Shown here in pieces: positions 14,122-23,965 of a DNA stretch of 64,000 nt (its first letter is position 1; each line of letters starts with the position of its first letter). A program made the position numbers and the translations under genes. The notes under the pieces are model-generated. The model saw nothing but the letters and a program-made list of their open reading frames with translations, ran no database searches and was not told the DNA's origin. This DNA is from Staphylococcus ratti (lineage in GTDB: Bacteria > Bacillota > Bacilli > Staphylococcales > Staphylococcaceae): NCBI RefSeq assembly GCF_020883535.1, contig NZ_CP086654.1, positions 1 to 64,000 on the forward strand, given 5' to 3'.

Positions 14122-14252
14122 TTCATAGTGGGGTAGGGGAGTCTGATTGATATAAGAAAGGCTTACTGAATTATAAAGTGCATATAAGCAATAAGACTGA
14201 CATCAGGTAGTCCTGTTCAAGGTTGGATTATTTATGAAGGAAATAGCGGTAT

Positions 14253-14341
14253 TAAAATCTGAAAATTCTTTATAATAAAATGTTAAGAAATCAATACTCT
14301 TAGACGGTAGTCAGTCTAACATCTCTGTGAGGTTAGACTGA
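14253..14341 (+). promoter_or_regulatory. Candidate CodY-like box, -10 and inverted repeat before azlC
   Basis: TAAAATCTGAAAATT (14253-14267) matches the CodY consensus at 11 of 15 positions and overlaps a TATAAT (14271-14276). A perfect 10-bp inverted repeat, TCAGTCTAAC (14311-14320) with GTTAGACTGA (14332-14341), lies downstream in the presumed leader and has no T-run. CodY control would suit a branched-chain amino-acid exporter, but this is inference from sequence similarity only. Confidence 0.35.
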
Positions 14342-14407
14342 CGTTATAGCGTTTTGAGTGGATTTGTAATAAAATAGGCTTAATTTTTCTCGAAAGGGTG
14401 TGAACTG

Positions 14408-15100
14408 ATGTCATACACTACGTTTAAACAAGGGGTGAAAGATTGTATTCCTACATTGCTAGGTTATGCAGGTGTGGGATTTTCGTTTGGTATTGTTGGC
14501 GTGGCGTCAGGTTTTGGCGTACTAGAAATAGCGCTATTGTCTATTCTTGTATATGCAGGTGCAGCACAATTTATCATTATCGCTTTAATGGCTGTTCACA
14601 CGCCCATTTGGATTATTGTCCTTACTGCGCTCATTGTGAACAGTCGGATGTTTTTGCTAAGTATGACACTTGCACCAAGTTTTAAAAATGAATCGTTGTT
14701 ACAACGCATAGGTATCGGCGCATTATTAACAGATGAAACATTTGGTATTGCGATTTCTCCGCACTCAAAAGGGCAATTTATTGGTTCGCGTTGGATGCAT
14801 GGCATTAATTTAACGGCTTATCTTTTTTGGATTTTAATATGTGTTTTTGGCGCATTGTTAGGGGACATACTGAAACATCCAGAAGCACTCGGATTAGATT
14901 ATGCGATTGTGGCGATGTTTATCTTTTTAATGGTGACTCAATTTGAAGGGATACCAAAAACAAAATTACATATTTATCTTTATTTAGTCTGTATCGTGAC
15001 GATAATGATGTGCGTATTAAGTATCGTAATGCCTTCATATATCGCTATTCTCATTTCATCAATGGTCACAGCATGGATAGGGGTGATGATGGAACGATGA
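14408..15100 (+). CDS. azlC: Branched-chain amino-acid exporter subunit AzlC
   Basis: AzlC is the large subunit of the two-part AzlCD (LIV-E) efflux system that exports branched-chain amino acids and analogues. The 230-residue product is strongly hydrophobic, with about six or seven membrane segments, and carries the family-typical GVGFSFGIVG, YAGAAQFI and NSRMFLLS stretches early on. The start follows AAAGGGTG with normal spacing. Its TGA overlaps the azlD ATG by four bases, so the two are translationally coupled. Substrate assignment rests on family and on the adjacent azlD. Confidence 0.9.
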   Translation: MSYTTFKQGVKDCIPTLLGYAGVGFSFGIVGVASGFGVLEIALLSILVYAGAAQFIIIALMAVHTPIWIIVLTALIVNSRMFLLSMTLAPSFKNESLLQRIGIGALLTDETFGIAISPHSKGQFIGSRWMHGINLTAYLFWILICVFGALLGDILKHPEALGLDYAIVAMFIFLMVTQFEGIPKTKLHIYLYLVCIVTIMMCVLSIVMPSYIAILISSMVTAWIGVMMER

Positions 15101-15426
15101 CGACGTATATACTATGGACAATACTTTTGTCTGGTTTAGGAACTTTAATTTTGCGTATTACACCTTTTATAGCAATTTCTAAATTGGATTTATCTGAACG
15201 ATTTTTAAAGTGGCTCTCCTTTATACCGATTACGCTTTTTACAGCGCTTGTAGTAGATGGATTAATGATTCAACAAAGTGGCCACTGGGGGTATCAATTT
15301 AACTGGATTTTTCTCATCAGTATTATCCCAACAGTGATTGCTGGCTTCTTTTCCCGTAGTCTAACAGTATCTGTCCTTGTCGGGATTAGTAGCGTTGCGT
15401 TACTGAGGTTAGTCTTACCTTATTAA
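15097..15426 (+). CDS. azlD: Branched-chain amino-acid exporter subunit AzlD
   Basis: AzlD is the small membrane partner of AzlC. The 109-residue product has about four hydrophobic segments and the family-typical LILRITPFI and LSFIPITLFTALV stretches. The frame is open further upstream to 15010 inside azlC, but the ATG at 15097 overlaps the azlC stop (ATGA) and gives MTTYILWTILLSG, a natural AzlD start; translation is probably coupled because the upstream SD is weak. Confidence 0.88.
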   Translation: MTTYILWTILLSGLGTLILRITPFIAISKLDLSERFLKWLSFIPITLFTALVVDGLMIQQSGHWGYQFNWIFLISIIPTVIAGFFSRSLTVSVLVGISSVALLRLVLPY

Positions 15427-15441
15427 AAATCTAAATGCAAT

Positions 15442-15470
15442 TTGCAAGAAAATTCTGAATGCGTTATGAT
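15442..15470 (+). promoter_or_regulatory. SigA-type promoter of the SAM riboswitch-metX transcript
   Basis: TTGCAA (15442-15447) and TATGAT (15465-15470) are separated by 17 bases and lie about 20 bases before the riboswitch aptamer. Confidence 0.6.
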
Positions 15471-15489
15471 ATGTGATAAATGAATATAG

Positions 15490-15652
15490 AAAACTTATTA
15501 AGAGAAGTTGAGGGAATTGGCCCTATGACACTTCAGCAACCACTTAGAGATAAGTAAGGTGCTACAACCAACGAAAGCGTCGAGTGATAAGTCATCTGTT
15601 CTGAATGTACGTTGGGGTTGGGTCATAGCAATGACCTAGCCCCTTATTATTT
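15490..15652 (+). promoter_or_regulatory. SAM-I (S-box) riboswitch with terminator, upstream of metX
   Basis: The conserved core is visible in order: TTAAGAG, GTTGAGGGA, TTGGCCCTATGACACTTCAGCAACC, then AAGGTGCTACAACC. Stem P1 pairs ACTTAT (about 15493) with ATAAGT (about 15587). The terminator stem GGGGTTGGGTCAT (15614-15626) pairs with ATGACCTAGCCCC (15631-15643), allowing two G-U pairs, and is followed by a T-rich run. High S-adenosylmethionine should switch metX off. Confidence 0.95.
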
Positions 15653-15785
15653 AGAAGCGCCTATCTGTATAAGGTTTACAGTTGTTTCATATGCGGTTCG
15701 TCTTATTATTCACTTGAGTATGGCTAATTATATCTATTTCTGTATACATCTTAAAATTTATATTTTAGAGGGAGGGCACACTTAT

Positions 15786-16751
15786 ATGACGGAATATACA
15801 GTGGACACATTGCATTTAGGTAAGTTTACGACAGAATCTGGAGAGACTATTCAAAATTTGCAGTTAAAATATGAGCATGTTGGGCATCGAGGACAACCGC
15901 TCGTATTAGTGTGTCACGCGCTTACAGGGAATCATTTAACTTATGGGACGGAAAAGAAGCCAGGATGGTGGCGTGAAATTATTGATGGCGGCTATATGCC
16001 ATTACATGATTATCAGTTTTTAACATTTAATGTGATTGGAAGTCCTTTTGGTTCAAGTTCCCGATTAACAGATGATCATTTTCCTAACAAATTGACTATT
16101 CGTGATATTGTACGTGCGATTGAGTTAGGCTTAAATGCGCTTAAATTTGAAAAAATTGAAGTGTTAATAGGGGCATCGCTCGGGGGAATGCAAGTTTTAG
16201 AATTATTATATAATCAAAAATTCACTGTGAAAAAGGCGGTTATTTTAGCATCTACAGCAAAAACGTCTTCTTATTCTCGTGCCTTCAATGAAATTGCACG
16301 ACAAGCAATTTGTTTAGGAGGGAGGGAAGGCTTAAGTATTGCGCGACAACTAGGCTTTTTAACATACCGGTCGTCTAAAAGTTATGAAGCACGTTTTACA
16401 CCTGATGAAGTGGTATCTTATCAGAAGTACCAAGGTGATAAGTTTAAAGTACATTTTGATTTGAATTGTTATCTTACATTGTTAGATGTTTTAGACAGTC
16501 ACGATGTGTTCCGTGGCCGCAAAGACGTTCAGCAAGTGTTCCAATCTTTAGATACTAGAGTATTAACAATGGGCTTTACAGATGATTTATTATATCCGGA
16601 TGATCAAGTTGCTGCGATAGGGGAGTACTTTCAATATCATCGTCATTTCTTTGTTCCAGATAACGTAGGGCATGATGGTTTTCTGCTGAATTTTAATGAT
16701 TGGGCCCCTTACTTATATCATTTTTTAGAACTTTCGAGATTTAGACGCTAA
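15786..16751 (+). CDS. metX: Homoserine O-acetyltransferase family (MetX)
   Basis: An alpha/beta-hydrolase-fold acyltransferase that activates homoserine with an acyl group for methionine synthesis. The 321-residue product carries the nucleophile Ser131 in GASLGGMQ (most relatives have GGSLGG), an acid in FTDDLLYP (Asp266/267) and His296 in VGHDGFLLNF. It is shorter than typical 360-residue MetX enzymes but matches the staphylococcal form. The frame is open through the riboswitch from 15612, but ATG 15786 after GGAGGG gives MTEYTVDTLHLG, the S. aureus-like start. The SAM riboswitch directly upstream supports a methionine role. Confidence 0.93.
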   Translation: MTEYTVDTLHLGKFTTESGETIQNLQLKYEHVGHRGQPLVLVCHALTGNHLTYGTEKKPGWWREIIDGGYMPLHDYQFLTFNVIGSPFGSSSRLTDDHFPNKLTIRDIVRAIELGLNALKFEKIEVLIGASLGGMQVLELLYNQKFTVKKAVILASTAKTSSYSRAFNEIARQAICLGGREGLSIARQLGFLTYRSSKSYEARFTPDEVVSYQKYQGDKFKVHFDLNCYLTLLDVLDSHDVFRGRKDVQQVFQSLDTRVLTMGFTDDLLYPDDQVAAIGEYFQYHRHFFVPDNVGHDGFLLNFNDWAPYLYHFLELSRFRR

Positions 16752-16778
16752 ATTTAGACGAATAAGTTACATTTTTGT

Positions 16779-17051
16779 TATAATCATGTAAATATGAGGT
16801 GCACAAAAAAGCATCGTTAGGGTACGGATAAATGTTCGAGCTTTCAGCAGATGCTTTTAAGTAGTGTAAGTACAGTACGTATTGCCTCATTACAGACTAT
16901 TTTAAGTGTGTATTGGCATGGTTTTAAATGAGACTCGTATGACATAATGAGCTCAAATGAATGGATGTTTAAAGGGAATAAAACAGGAGATTTAACCTAA
17001 TTTGTTAGCAAATGACGTCTATTGTAAACCGCTCTTAAAGCCTGTAAAATA
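16779..17051 (+). ncRNA. Structured leader or small RNA between metX and DUF2232-gdpP
   Basis: After a TATAAT (16779-16784) the sequence can fold into an outer stem ATGAGG (16794-16799) with CCTCAT (16885-16890). This encloses a perfect 9-bp stem AAAAGCATC (16807-16815) with GATGCTTTT (16850-16858). Two further AATGAG copies (about 16927 and 16946) could compete for the CCTCATT strand. No known riboswitch core (including the c-di-AMP ydaO type) is evident, and no terminator with a T-run is seen. This is a candidate only. Confidence 0.45.
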
Positions 17052-17084
17052 GTGACTATAAATCTAAGTTTGGAAGTGGCGTTA

Positions 17085-17990
17085 TTGTTTTCAAAAATTA
17101 AACCTAAAGAAACCATATTAGGCACAATTGCATTAATTTTGGTCGCTTTAGTAATGCATTTCATGCCATTATTAGGCGTTATTGTTGTATTTTTTGCTCC
17201 GCTTCCGGGAATTATTCTTTGGTATCGCTCTAAATACTCGTTTGGTATTGCTGCACTGATTTCAATATTGGTCGCAACATTGACGGGCAGTCTATTTGTT
17301 CAAACGTTTATGATTATTATACTTATAGCGAGTTTAGTAATTGGACAATTGTTAATTCAACGAGCTTCTAAAGAACGTATTCTATACTTCGTCACAATTG
17401 TAACGAGCCTTGTGACGTTAGGAGCAATGATACTTTTACAGAGCATAAAAAAACTTCCTTATGCGCATGAATTGCTAGAACCATATAGAAGAATAATGAA
17501 TGAAACGATTCAAATGCAAAATTTAGACGACCAAGCTTCAAAAGTAATGGAAGCGTCTATTCAACAAATGGCAATTCAAATGCCAAGTTTTATCGTGGTA
17601 GGTATCGCTTTATATTTTATGTTGTCATTGCTTATTATGTTTCCGATTTTACGTCAATTTAAAGTGGCAACACCGGTATATCGACCATTGTATTTATGGC
17701 AATTAAGAAAATCTATCTTTATTATATATGCCATTGCTTTATTAGTTAGCATTATGACAGAACCAGCAACAACCGCACATAGCATCAGTTTAAACTTTAT
17801 CCTCGTACTTGGTTTCTTACTTGTCATCCAAGGTTTAAGTTTTATTCATTATGCTTGTTCTATTAAAAAATTCCCAATAGGTGTTTCTGTTCTTTTAATT
17901 GTTGTAGGTATTGTTGCTTATCCACTTACACGCCTAATTGGTTTATTAGATCTCGGATTGAATCTAAAAAGCATGCTTAAAAAACGTTAA
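17085..17990 (+). CDS. DUF2232 (YybS-like) integral membrane protein
   Basis: A conserved multi-pass membrane protein of unknown function, always found beside gdpP in staphylococci. I see about eight hydrophobic segments spread over some 300 residues with a central soluble stretch (about 130-170) rich in charged residues. The frame is open from GTG 17052 without a ribosome site; GGAAGTGG at 17072-17079 favours TTG 17085, giving MFSKIKPKETILG. It precedes gdpP by only 11 bases, so the two are co-transcribed and may share a role in c-di-AMP or envelope homeostasis (inference). Confidence 0.8.
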   Translation: MFSKIKPKETILGTIALILVALVMHFMPLLGVIVVFFAPLPGIILWYRSKYSFGIAALISILVATLTGSLFVQTFMIIILIASLVIGQLLIQRASKERILYFVTIVTSLVTLGAMILLQSIKKLPYAHELLEPYRRIMNETIQMQNLDDQASKVMEASIQQMAIQMPSFIVVGIALYFMLSLLIMFPILRQFKVATPVYRPLYLWQLRKSIFIIYAIALLVSIMTEPATTAHSISLNFILVLGFLLVIQGLSFIHYACSIKKFPIGVSVLLIVVGIVAYPLTRLIGLLDLGLNLKSMLKKR

Positions 17991-18001
17991 GAGGTGACAA
18001 T

Positions 18002-19969
18002 ATGAAACGTCAATCGGTAAAGAAATCGTTACTCCTACCTTTTATATTTATCACGTTAATTGCGATTGCAAGTGTTGGTTTGAGTTTTTTCTTTAGCATT
18101 GTTTTCGGTTTTATTGCGGCGATCGCGTTGTTTATTGTGTTAATTATTTGTGTTTTTCTATTTAGGTGGATTTTCAAAAAATTAGACACATATATAGAAA
18201 ATTTAAGTGGCAAGGTGACGCTTGCAAGTGACCGTGCGATTAAAAATATGCCGATTGGAATGATTGTTTTAAATCAAAACGATCAAATTGAATGGATGAA
18301 TAAATTTATTACGGATCGTACAGAGCGTAATGTAATTTCTGACCCTATTAATGAGGTATATCCTAATATTTTAAAACAACTCGACAAAGCGAAAGAAATT
18401 GAACTGACGAGCAATGGTTATACGTATCGAGTGAAGTATTCAAAAGATGAAGGTATCCTTTATTTTTTAGACGTCACAGAAGAAGCGGAAATCAAGCAAG
18501 CGTATGAGGATGAACAGCCGATTATCGCAACACTCTTTTTAGATAACTATGATGAAATCACTCAAAATATGAACGATACACAACGTTCTGAAATCAACTC
18601 TATGGTGACACGTGTGATTAGCCGTTGGGCACAAGAACATAACGTTTATTTTAAGCGTTACAGCTCTGATCAATTTGTCGCGTATTTAAATCGTCGCATA
18701 TTGCGTGAATTAGAAGCGACGAAATTTGATATTTTAAGTCAATTACGTGAAAAAAGTGTAGGCTATCGCGCGCAACTGACATTAAGTATCGGTATTGGTG
18801 AAGGATCTGAAAATTTAATTGACCTTGGGGAAATGTCTCAATCTGGATTGGATTTAGCATTAGGTCGAGGCGGAGACCAAGTCGCGATTAAAAGTATGCA
18901 TGGTAATGTGCGCTTTTACGGAGGGAAGACTGACCCGATGGAAAAACGTACGCGGGTAAGAGCGCGCGTAATTTCCCACGCGTTAAAAGACATTTTACTT
19001 GAAGGTGACAAAGTGATTGTCATGGGGCATACAAGACCGGATCTCGATGCGATTGGTGCTGCAATTGGTGTGACACGTTTTGCGATGATGAACAATCTCG
19101 AATCCTACATCGTTTTAAATGAATCAGACATCGACCCTACTTTGCGTCGTGTTATGGATGAGATTGACCAAAAGCCTGAGCTTAAAGCGCGTTTTATTAC
19201 TTCAGATGAAGCTTGGGACATGATGACAAGCAAAACAACGTTAGTAATTGTTGATACACATAAACCAGAAATGGTTATTGATCGAGACATTTTAAATAAA
19301 GCTAACCGTAAAGTAGTGATAGACCATCATCGTCGTGGGGAAGATTTTATCGCAAATCCGTTGCTCATTTATATGGAACCGTACGCAAGCTCAACGGCGG
19401 AATTGGTGACAGAGTTGTTAGAATATCAAACGACAGAGCAACGTTTAACACGATTAGAATCGACCGTCATGTATGCAGGGATAATTGTCGATACGCGTAA
19501 CTTTACATTACGTACAGGTTCGCGTACATTTGATGCGGCAAGTTATTTGCGTGCACATGGTGCAGATACAATTTTAACGCAACATTTCTTAAAAGATGAT
19601 ATCGATACGTACATTAAACGAACGGAGTTAATACGTACGGTAGACTTACAAGAAAATGGCATTGCAATTGCACATGGTGAAGAGAATCAAATCTATCATC
19701 CTGTGACCGTGGCGCAAGCTGCTGATGAATTATTAAGTTTAGATGGTGTGAAAGCGTCTTACGTAATTGCTAAGCGTGAAGGCAATCTTGTTGGTATTTC
19801 AGCGCGTTCGTTAGGTGAGTTTAACGTACAACTGACTATGGAAGCCCTCGGTGGAGGGGGCCATCTTACAAACGCTGCGACTCAAATTGAAGACGTCACA
19901 GTCGAAGAAGCCATCGAGCGATTAAAAGTAGCCATCCAAGAACAAATCGATAGGAGTGACAATGCATGA
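18002..19969 (+). CDS. gdpP: Cyclic-di-AMP phosphodiesterase GdpP
   Basis: GdpP hydrolyses c-di-AMP to 5'-pApA, setting the level of this second messenger, which controls osmolyte and K+ transport and beta-lactam tolerance. The 655-residue product has two N-terminal membrane helices (about 10-58), a PAS-like domain, a degenerate GGDEF domain, and the DHH-DHHA1 phosphodiesterase. The latter shows [11 protein letters not shown] (His343, Asp347, Asp349), DTH at 418-420, DHH at 441-443 and the terminal GGGGH motif. RBS AAGAGGTG precedes the ATG. Its stop overlaps the rplI start. Confidence 0.97.
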   Translation: MKRQSVKKSLLLPFIFITLIAIASVGLSFFFSIVFGFIAAIALFIVLIICVFLFRWIFKKLDTYIENLSGKVTLASDRAIKNMPIGMIVLNQNDQIEWMNKFITDRTERNVISDPINEVYPNILKQLDKAKEIELTSNGYTYRVKYSKDEGILYFLDVTEEAEIKQAYEDEQPIIATLFLDNYDEITQNMNDTQRSEINSMVTRVISRWAQEHNVYFKRYSSDQFVAYLNRRILRELEATKFDILSQLREKSVGYRAQLTLSIGIGEGSENLIDLGEMSQSGLDLALGRGGDQVAIKSMHGNVRFYGGKTDPMEKRTRVRARVISHALKDILLEGDKVIVMGHTRPDLDAIGAAIGVTRFAMMNNLESYIVLNESDIDPTLRRVMDEIDQKPELKARFITSDEAWDMMTSKTTLVIVDTHKPEMVIDRDILNKANRKVVIDHHRRGEDFIANPLLIYMEPYASSTAELVTELLEYQTTEQRLTRLESTVMYAGIIVDTRNFTLRTGSRTFDAASYLRAHGADTILTQHFLKDDIDTYIKRTELIRTVDLQENGIAIAHGEENQIYHPVTVAQAADELLSLDGVKASYVIAKREGNLVGISARSLGEFNVQLTMEALGGGGHLTNAATQIEDVTVEEAIERLKVAIQEQIDRSDNA

Positions 19970-20412
19970 AAGTAATTTTTACACAAGATGTTAAAGGTAA
20001 AGGGAAAAAAGGTGAAGTGAAAGACGTACCAGTTGGTTATGCAAATAACTTTTTAATCAAAAACAATTATGCAGTAGAAGCGACACCTGGTAATCTCAAA
20101 AAGTTAGAGCAACAAAATAAGCGTATTGAAAAAGATAAACAACAAGAACTTGAAGATGCAAAAGCTTTAAAAGCAAAGTTAGAAGAACTTGAAGTTAAAG
20201 TGACAGCGAAATCAGGTGAAAGTGGTAAATTATTTGGCTCAGTAAGCACAAAACAAATTGCTGAAGCTTTAAATAAGCAACACGGTATTAAAATTGATAA
20301 ACGTAAAATGGAATTATCACACGGAATACAAGCGTTAGGCTATACGAATGTCCCTGTTAAACTTCATAAAGAAGTAGAAGGCGTGATTCGTGTGCATACT
20401 GTAGAACAATAA
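19966..20412 (+). CDS. rplI: 50S ribosomal protein L9
   Basis: bL9 binds 23S rRNA near the L1 stalk base. The 148-residue product has the N-terminal RNA-binding domain ([29 protein letters not shown]), the long connecting helix rich in Lys, Glu and Gln (about 42-75), and the C-terminal domain with GKLFGSVST. The ATG overlaps the gdpP TGA by four bases and is preceded by AGGAGTG. Confidence 0.97.
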   Translation: MKVIFTQDVKGKGKKGEVKDVPVGYANNFLIKNNYAVEATPGNLKKLEQQNKRIEKDKQQELEDAKALKAKLEELEVKVTAKSGESGKLFGSVSTKQIAEALNKQHGIKIDKRKMELSHGIQALGYTNVPVKLHKEVEGVIRVHTVEQ

Positions 20413-20448
20413 GAAAACGCATATAAACCTATAATGTCGTCATAATTT

Positions 20449-20487
20449 GAGGGGGAAGACATACGAATGTCTACGCCTCTTCTTTTT
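20449..20487 (+). terminator. Terminator after rplI
   Basis: AGACAT pairs with ATGTCT around ACGA, extended by an outer GAGG/CCTC pairing across an internal loop, and is followed by a T-rich run (TCTTTTTT). It lies 37 bases after the rplI stop. Confidence 0.6.
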
Positions 20488-20573
20488 TGAAGAAACATGA
20501 CGTAACAACATGAATAGTGTTAAAATATGTGAAGTAGACAAAGTAGACAAAAACGTGCAGGGAGGTTACTCGC

Positions 20574-21974
20574 ATGGATGGAATGTATGAGCATCAACAA
20601 ATGCCACATAGTAATGAAGCGGAACAATCCGTTTTAGGTGCGATATTTTTAGATCCTGAATTAATGTCATCCACCCAGGAAATATTGCTACCAGAGTCTT
20701 TTTATCGCACAGCGCATCAGCATATTTTCCGTGCGATGATGAACCTGAATGAAGATGGCAATGATATTGATATTGTGACAGTGCTAGACCGTCTTACACA
20801 GGACGGGGTCATCAGTGAATCTGGCGGACCACAATATCTTGCTGAAATCACGTCAAACGTGCCAACGACACGTAATATTCAATATTACACAGATGTTGTT
20901 TTCAAAAATGCTGTGAAGCGGAAGTTGATTCACACGGCAGATAGTATTGCGAATGACGGCTACAATGAAGAATTAGATATTGATACGGTTTTAAATGATG
21001 CTGAACGTCGTATATTGGAACTTTCATCGACACGTGAAAGTGACGGATTTAAAGATATTCGAGATGTTTTAGGTCAAGTATATGATAATGCTGAAGCACT
21101 TGATCAAAATAGTGGCCAGACACCAGGTATACCTACAGGTTATCGTGATTTAGACCAAATGACAGCTGGCTTTAACCGCAATGACTTGATTATTTTAGCG
21201 GCGCGTCCATCTGTAGGTAAAACAGCTTTTGCATTAAATATTGCGCAGAAAGTTGCCACAAACGAAGACCAATATACAGTCGGTATCTTTTCTCTTGAAA
21301 TGGGTGCAGATCAACTGGCGACGCGTATGATTTGTAGTTCTGGAAACGTGGATTCAAACCGTTTACGTACAGGGACGATGACTGAAGAAGATTGGAATCG
21401 TTTTACGGTGGCAGTCGGTAAATTATCGCGTACTAAAATCTTTATCGATGATACACCAGGGATTCGCATTACGGATTTACGTTCGAAATGTCGTCGACTC
21501 AAGCAAGAGCACGGGCTTGATATGATTGTGATTGACTATCTTCAGTTAATTCAAGGCAGCGGCTCTCGTGCTTCTGACAACCGTCAACAAGAAGTATCGG
21601 AAATTTCACGTATGCTAAAAGGCATTGCACGTGAATTAGAATGTCCGGTCATTGCGTTAAGTCAGCTCTCTCGTGGTGTAGAGCAACGTCAAGACAAACG
21701 ACCAATGATGAGTGATATTCGTGAATCAGGATCGATTGAGCAAGATGCTGATATCGTAGCCTTTTTATACCGTGATGACTACTATAATCGTGGTGATGGT
21801 GAAGAAGATGATGATGACAGTAGTTTTGAACCACAAACGAATGATGAAAATGGTGAAATTGAAATTATTATCGCAAAACAACGTAACGGCCCTACAGGTA
21901 CTGTTAAACTTCACTTTATGAAACAATACAATAAATTTACAGATATTGATTATGCACATGCGGATATGGGTTAA
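20574..21974 (+). CDS. dnaB: Replicative DNA helicase (DnaB type)
   Basis: This hexameric RecA-fold helicase unwinds DNA at the replication fork; Bacillus workers call it DnaC. The 466-residue product has the N-terminal primase-interaction domain with MPHSNEAEQSVLG and a linker. It then has the ATPase core with AARPSVGKTAFALN (Walker A), FSLEM, MIVIDYLQLIQ (Walker B), SQLSRGVEQR and DIRESGSIEQDADIV. An acidic EEDDDDSS stretch near the C-terminus is also present in S. aureus. The start follows GGGAGG with ten-base spacing. Confidence 0.97.
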   Translation: MDGMYEHQQMPHSNEAEQSVLGAIFLDPELMSSTQEILLPESFYRTAHQHIFRAMMNLNEDGNDIDIVTVLDRLTQDGVISESGGPQYLAEITSNVPTTRNIQYYTDVVFKNAVKRKLIHTADSIANDGYNEELDIDTVLNDAERRILELSSTRESDGFKDIRDVLGQVYDNAEALDQNSGQTPGIPTGYRDLDQMTAGFNRNDLIILAARPSVGKTAFALNIAQKVATNEDQYTVGIFSLEMGADQLATRMICSSGNVDSNRLRTGTMTEEDWNRFTVAVGKLSRTKIFIDDTPGIRITDLRSKCRRLKQEHGLDMIVIDYLQLIQGSGSRASDNRQQEVSEISRMLKGIARELECPVIALSQLSRGVEQRQDKRPMMSDIRESGSIEQDADIVAFLYRDDYYNRGDGEEDDDDSSFEPQTNDENGEIEIIIAKQRNGPTGTVKLHFMKQYNKFTDIDYAHADMG

Positions 21975-22022
21975 ATCACGTGTAAGAAATTAAAGAAAAA
22001 ACATCTGTAAAAATAAATTATT

Positions 22023-22066
22023 CCGTACATTTATGACTATAACGTTTTAAATGTACGGTTTTTTAT
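22023..22066 (+). terminator. Terminator after dnaB
   Basis: A perfect 10-bp stem pairs CCGTACATTT (22023-22032) with AAATGTACGG (22049-22058), followed by eight bases of T-run. The rest of the 315-base dnaB-purA gap holds the candidate PurR site listed next. Confidence 0.9.
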
Positions 22067-22182
22067 TTGATTTTTATACCTTTTCTGATATTAAGTCTGT
22101 TTTTGAGCATACCTATTTTTGAGTCAAAAACCTATAATAGAGCGCTGTTACAAGGATAGTGCAGCTTTTTTATGTTGATAAA

Positions 22183-22218
22183 GTGAACGAATGCCCTTCT
22201 TTTATAAAGTTCGTTTTT
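22183..22218 (+). promoter_or_regulatory. Candidate PurR box pair before purA
   Basis: Two inverted CGAA-centred motifs, GTGAACGAAT (CGAA at 22188-22191) and AAAGTTCGTTTTTT (TTCG at 22210-22213), are 18 bases apart. This is close to the spacing of PurR box pairs in low-GC Gram-positives. The second matches the consensus well and the first only partly. The regulator's binding is inferred. Confidence 0.35.
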
Positions 22219-22289
22219 TGGTTTGCATTCCATCTAACAGACTGGTAAAATACACTTTGGTTAATCGAGAAAACGTTGGAGGTGCTCTT

Positions 22290-23576
22290 ATGTCATCAAT
22301 CGTAGTTGTTGGGACACAATGGGGAGACGAAGGTAAAGGAAAAATTACAGACTTTTTAGCAGAACAAGCAGATGTGATTACACGTTTTTCAGGCGGTAAT
22401 AACGCAGGACATACTATTAAATTTGACGGTGAAACATACAAACTTCACTTAGTACCATCAGGTATTTTCTATAAAGAGAAATTATCTGTTATCGGTAACG
22501 GTGTAGTTGTAGATCCTGTTGCTTTATTGAAAGAATTAGATGGCTTAAATGAACGTGGAATAGCGACTGATAATCTGCGCATTTCTAACCGTGCTCACGT
22601 CATCCTTCCATACCACTTAAAACAAGACGAGCTTGAAGAAGCACGTCGTGGTGACAATAAAATCGGTACGACGAAAAAAGGTATCGGCCCAGCATACGTA
22701 GATAAAGCACAACGTATTGGTATTCGTATGGCAGATCTTTTAGATAAAGAAATTTTTGAACAGCGCTTAAAAGAAAATTTAGCATATAAAAATGATTATT
22801 TCCAAGGCATGTTTAAAGAAGCGGCACCATCATTTGATGAAATCTTTGAAACATACTACGCAGCAGGACAACGTCTTGCACCTTACGTCACTGATACAGC
22901 AAAAGTATTAGATGATGCATTTGTAGCGGATGAAAAAGTATTATTCGAAGGTGCGCAAGGTGTGATGTTAGACATCGACCACGGAACATATCCATTTGTA
23001 ACGTCTAGTAACCCAGTAGCAGGTAACGTAACAGTTGGTACAGGGGTTGGCCCAACGCATGTTTCAAAAGTAGTAGGTGTATGTAAAGCTTATACATCTC
23101 GTGTAGGTGACGGTCCATTCCCAACTGAATTATTTAACGAAGAAGGCCATCACATTCGTGAAGTCGGTCGAGAATACGGTACAACAACAGGACGTCCACG
23201 TCGTGTAGGTTGGTTTGATTCTGTTGTTTTACGTCACTCACGCCGTGTAAGTGGGATTACAGATTTATCTATCAACTCTATCGATGTGTTAACTGGATTA
23301 GAGACAGTGAAAATCTGTACAGCTTACGAATTAGATGGTAAAGAAATCACAGAATATCCTGCAAACCTAAATGATTTAAAACGTTGTAAGCCAATTTTTG
23401 AAGAATTACCAGGTTGGACAGAAGATATTACAGGTGTACGTAGTTTAGATGAATTACCTGACAATGCACGTCGTTACTTAGAACGTATTGCAGAATTATG
23501 TAATGTGCATATTTCAATTTTCTCTGTAGGTCCTGACCGTAATCAAACAAATGTTGTAGAAGCGTTATGGGGTTAA
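22290..23576 (+). CDS. purA: Adenylosuccinate synthetase
   Basis: PurA joins IMP and aspartate using GTP in the first committed step to AMP. The 428-residue product begins [21 protein letters not shown], whose GDEGKGK is the P-loop, and contains GNNAGHTI, the [11 protein letters not shown] segment and [13 protein letters not shown]. The frame is open from 22191, but GGAGG seven bases before ATG 22290 and the family N-terminus fix the start. Confidence 0.98.
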   Translation: MSSIVVVGTQWGDEGKGKITDFLAEQADVITRFSGGNNAGHTIKFDGETYKLHLVPSGIFYKEKLSVIGNGVVVDPVALLKELDGLNERGIATDNLRISNRAHVILPYHLKQDELEEARRGDNKIGTTKKGIGPAYVDKAQRIGIRMADLLDKEIFEQRLKENLAYKNDYFQGMFKEAAPSFDEIFETYYAAGQRLAPYVTDTAKVLDDAFVADEKVLFEGAQGVMLDIDHGTYPFVTSSNPVAGNVTVGTGVGPTHVSKVVGVCKAYTSRVGDGPFPTELFNEEGHHIREVGREYGTTTGRPRRVGWFDSVVLRHSRRVSGITDLSINSIDVLTGLETVKICTAYELDGKEITEYPANLNDLKRCKPIFEELPGWTEDITGVRSLDELPDNARRYLERIAELCNVHISIFSVGPDRNQTNVVEALWG

Positions 23577-23587
23577 TCCTTGAAGGA

Positions 23588-23691
23588 AGTCTTACCGCAA
23601 CGCTTCGGTAAGACTGACGCGAGGATAGAAATACATTGAACATAGACAAGAACCGGAGATGGGCAGCGTGCTGTCCTTCTCCGGTTTTTTT
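23588..23691. terminator. Inverted repeat and bidirectional terminator after purA
   Basis: A perfect 10-bp inverted repeat, AGTCTTACCG (23588-23597) with CGGTAAGACT (23606-23615), follows purA but lacks a T-run. A true terminator lies at 23651-23691: AACCGGAGA pairs with TCTCCGGTT (23678-23686), followed by T on the plus strand. It serves purA and probably also the convergent small gene. Confidence 0.8.
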
Positions 23692-23965
23692 ACACTTTCT
23701 TCACTTCATCTTTTTTACGATCAAGCATTGCCATATGTAAATCATGAAGCATAGCAATGAGCGGACGTATAATCATTTGGAGACTTCCTATTACGAAAAG
23801 TACAGTACCTTGAAAAACAGTAGACTCTGAAAAGAATAAAAAACTTCCTATTAAAAAAATGAGACCGAGAATGACATCGTTCAATTGATAGAGTGCTTTA
23901 TATATGAAAGATTTCGCATGTTTTTGTTCAGTGAAATTCAGTTGCGGTTGTAATTTTTTAGGCAT
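23690..23965 (-). CDS. Small YrhK-like membrane protein
   Basis: A 91-residue protein with two hydrophobic hairpin segments (about 31-47 and 53-68), followed by RPLIAMLHDLHMAMLDRKK. The pattern of a GS-containing helix, an ES turn, a second GS-containing helix and then an RP motif resembles the YrhK-like family of unknown function; I judge this from memory, not a search. The start is well supported by AGGAGG nine bases upstream. It is transcribed towards purA and ends in the shared terminator. Confidence 0.75.
   Translation of the reverse strand: MPKKLQPQLNFTEQKHAKSFIYKALYQLNDVILGLIFLIGSFLFFSESTVFQGTVLFVIGSLQMIIRPLIAMLHDLHMAMLDRKKDEVKKV

Noticed and set aside
16985..17049. Fifteen-codon leader peptide before DUF2232
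   Set aside because: Start TTG lies 12 or more bases from the AGGAG, and no sign of coupling or codon bias was seen.
16779..17051. ydaO-type c-di-AMP riboswitch
   Set aside because: The conserved ydaO core sequences are not present, despite the suggestive position before gdpP.
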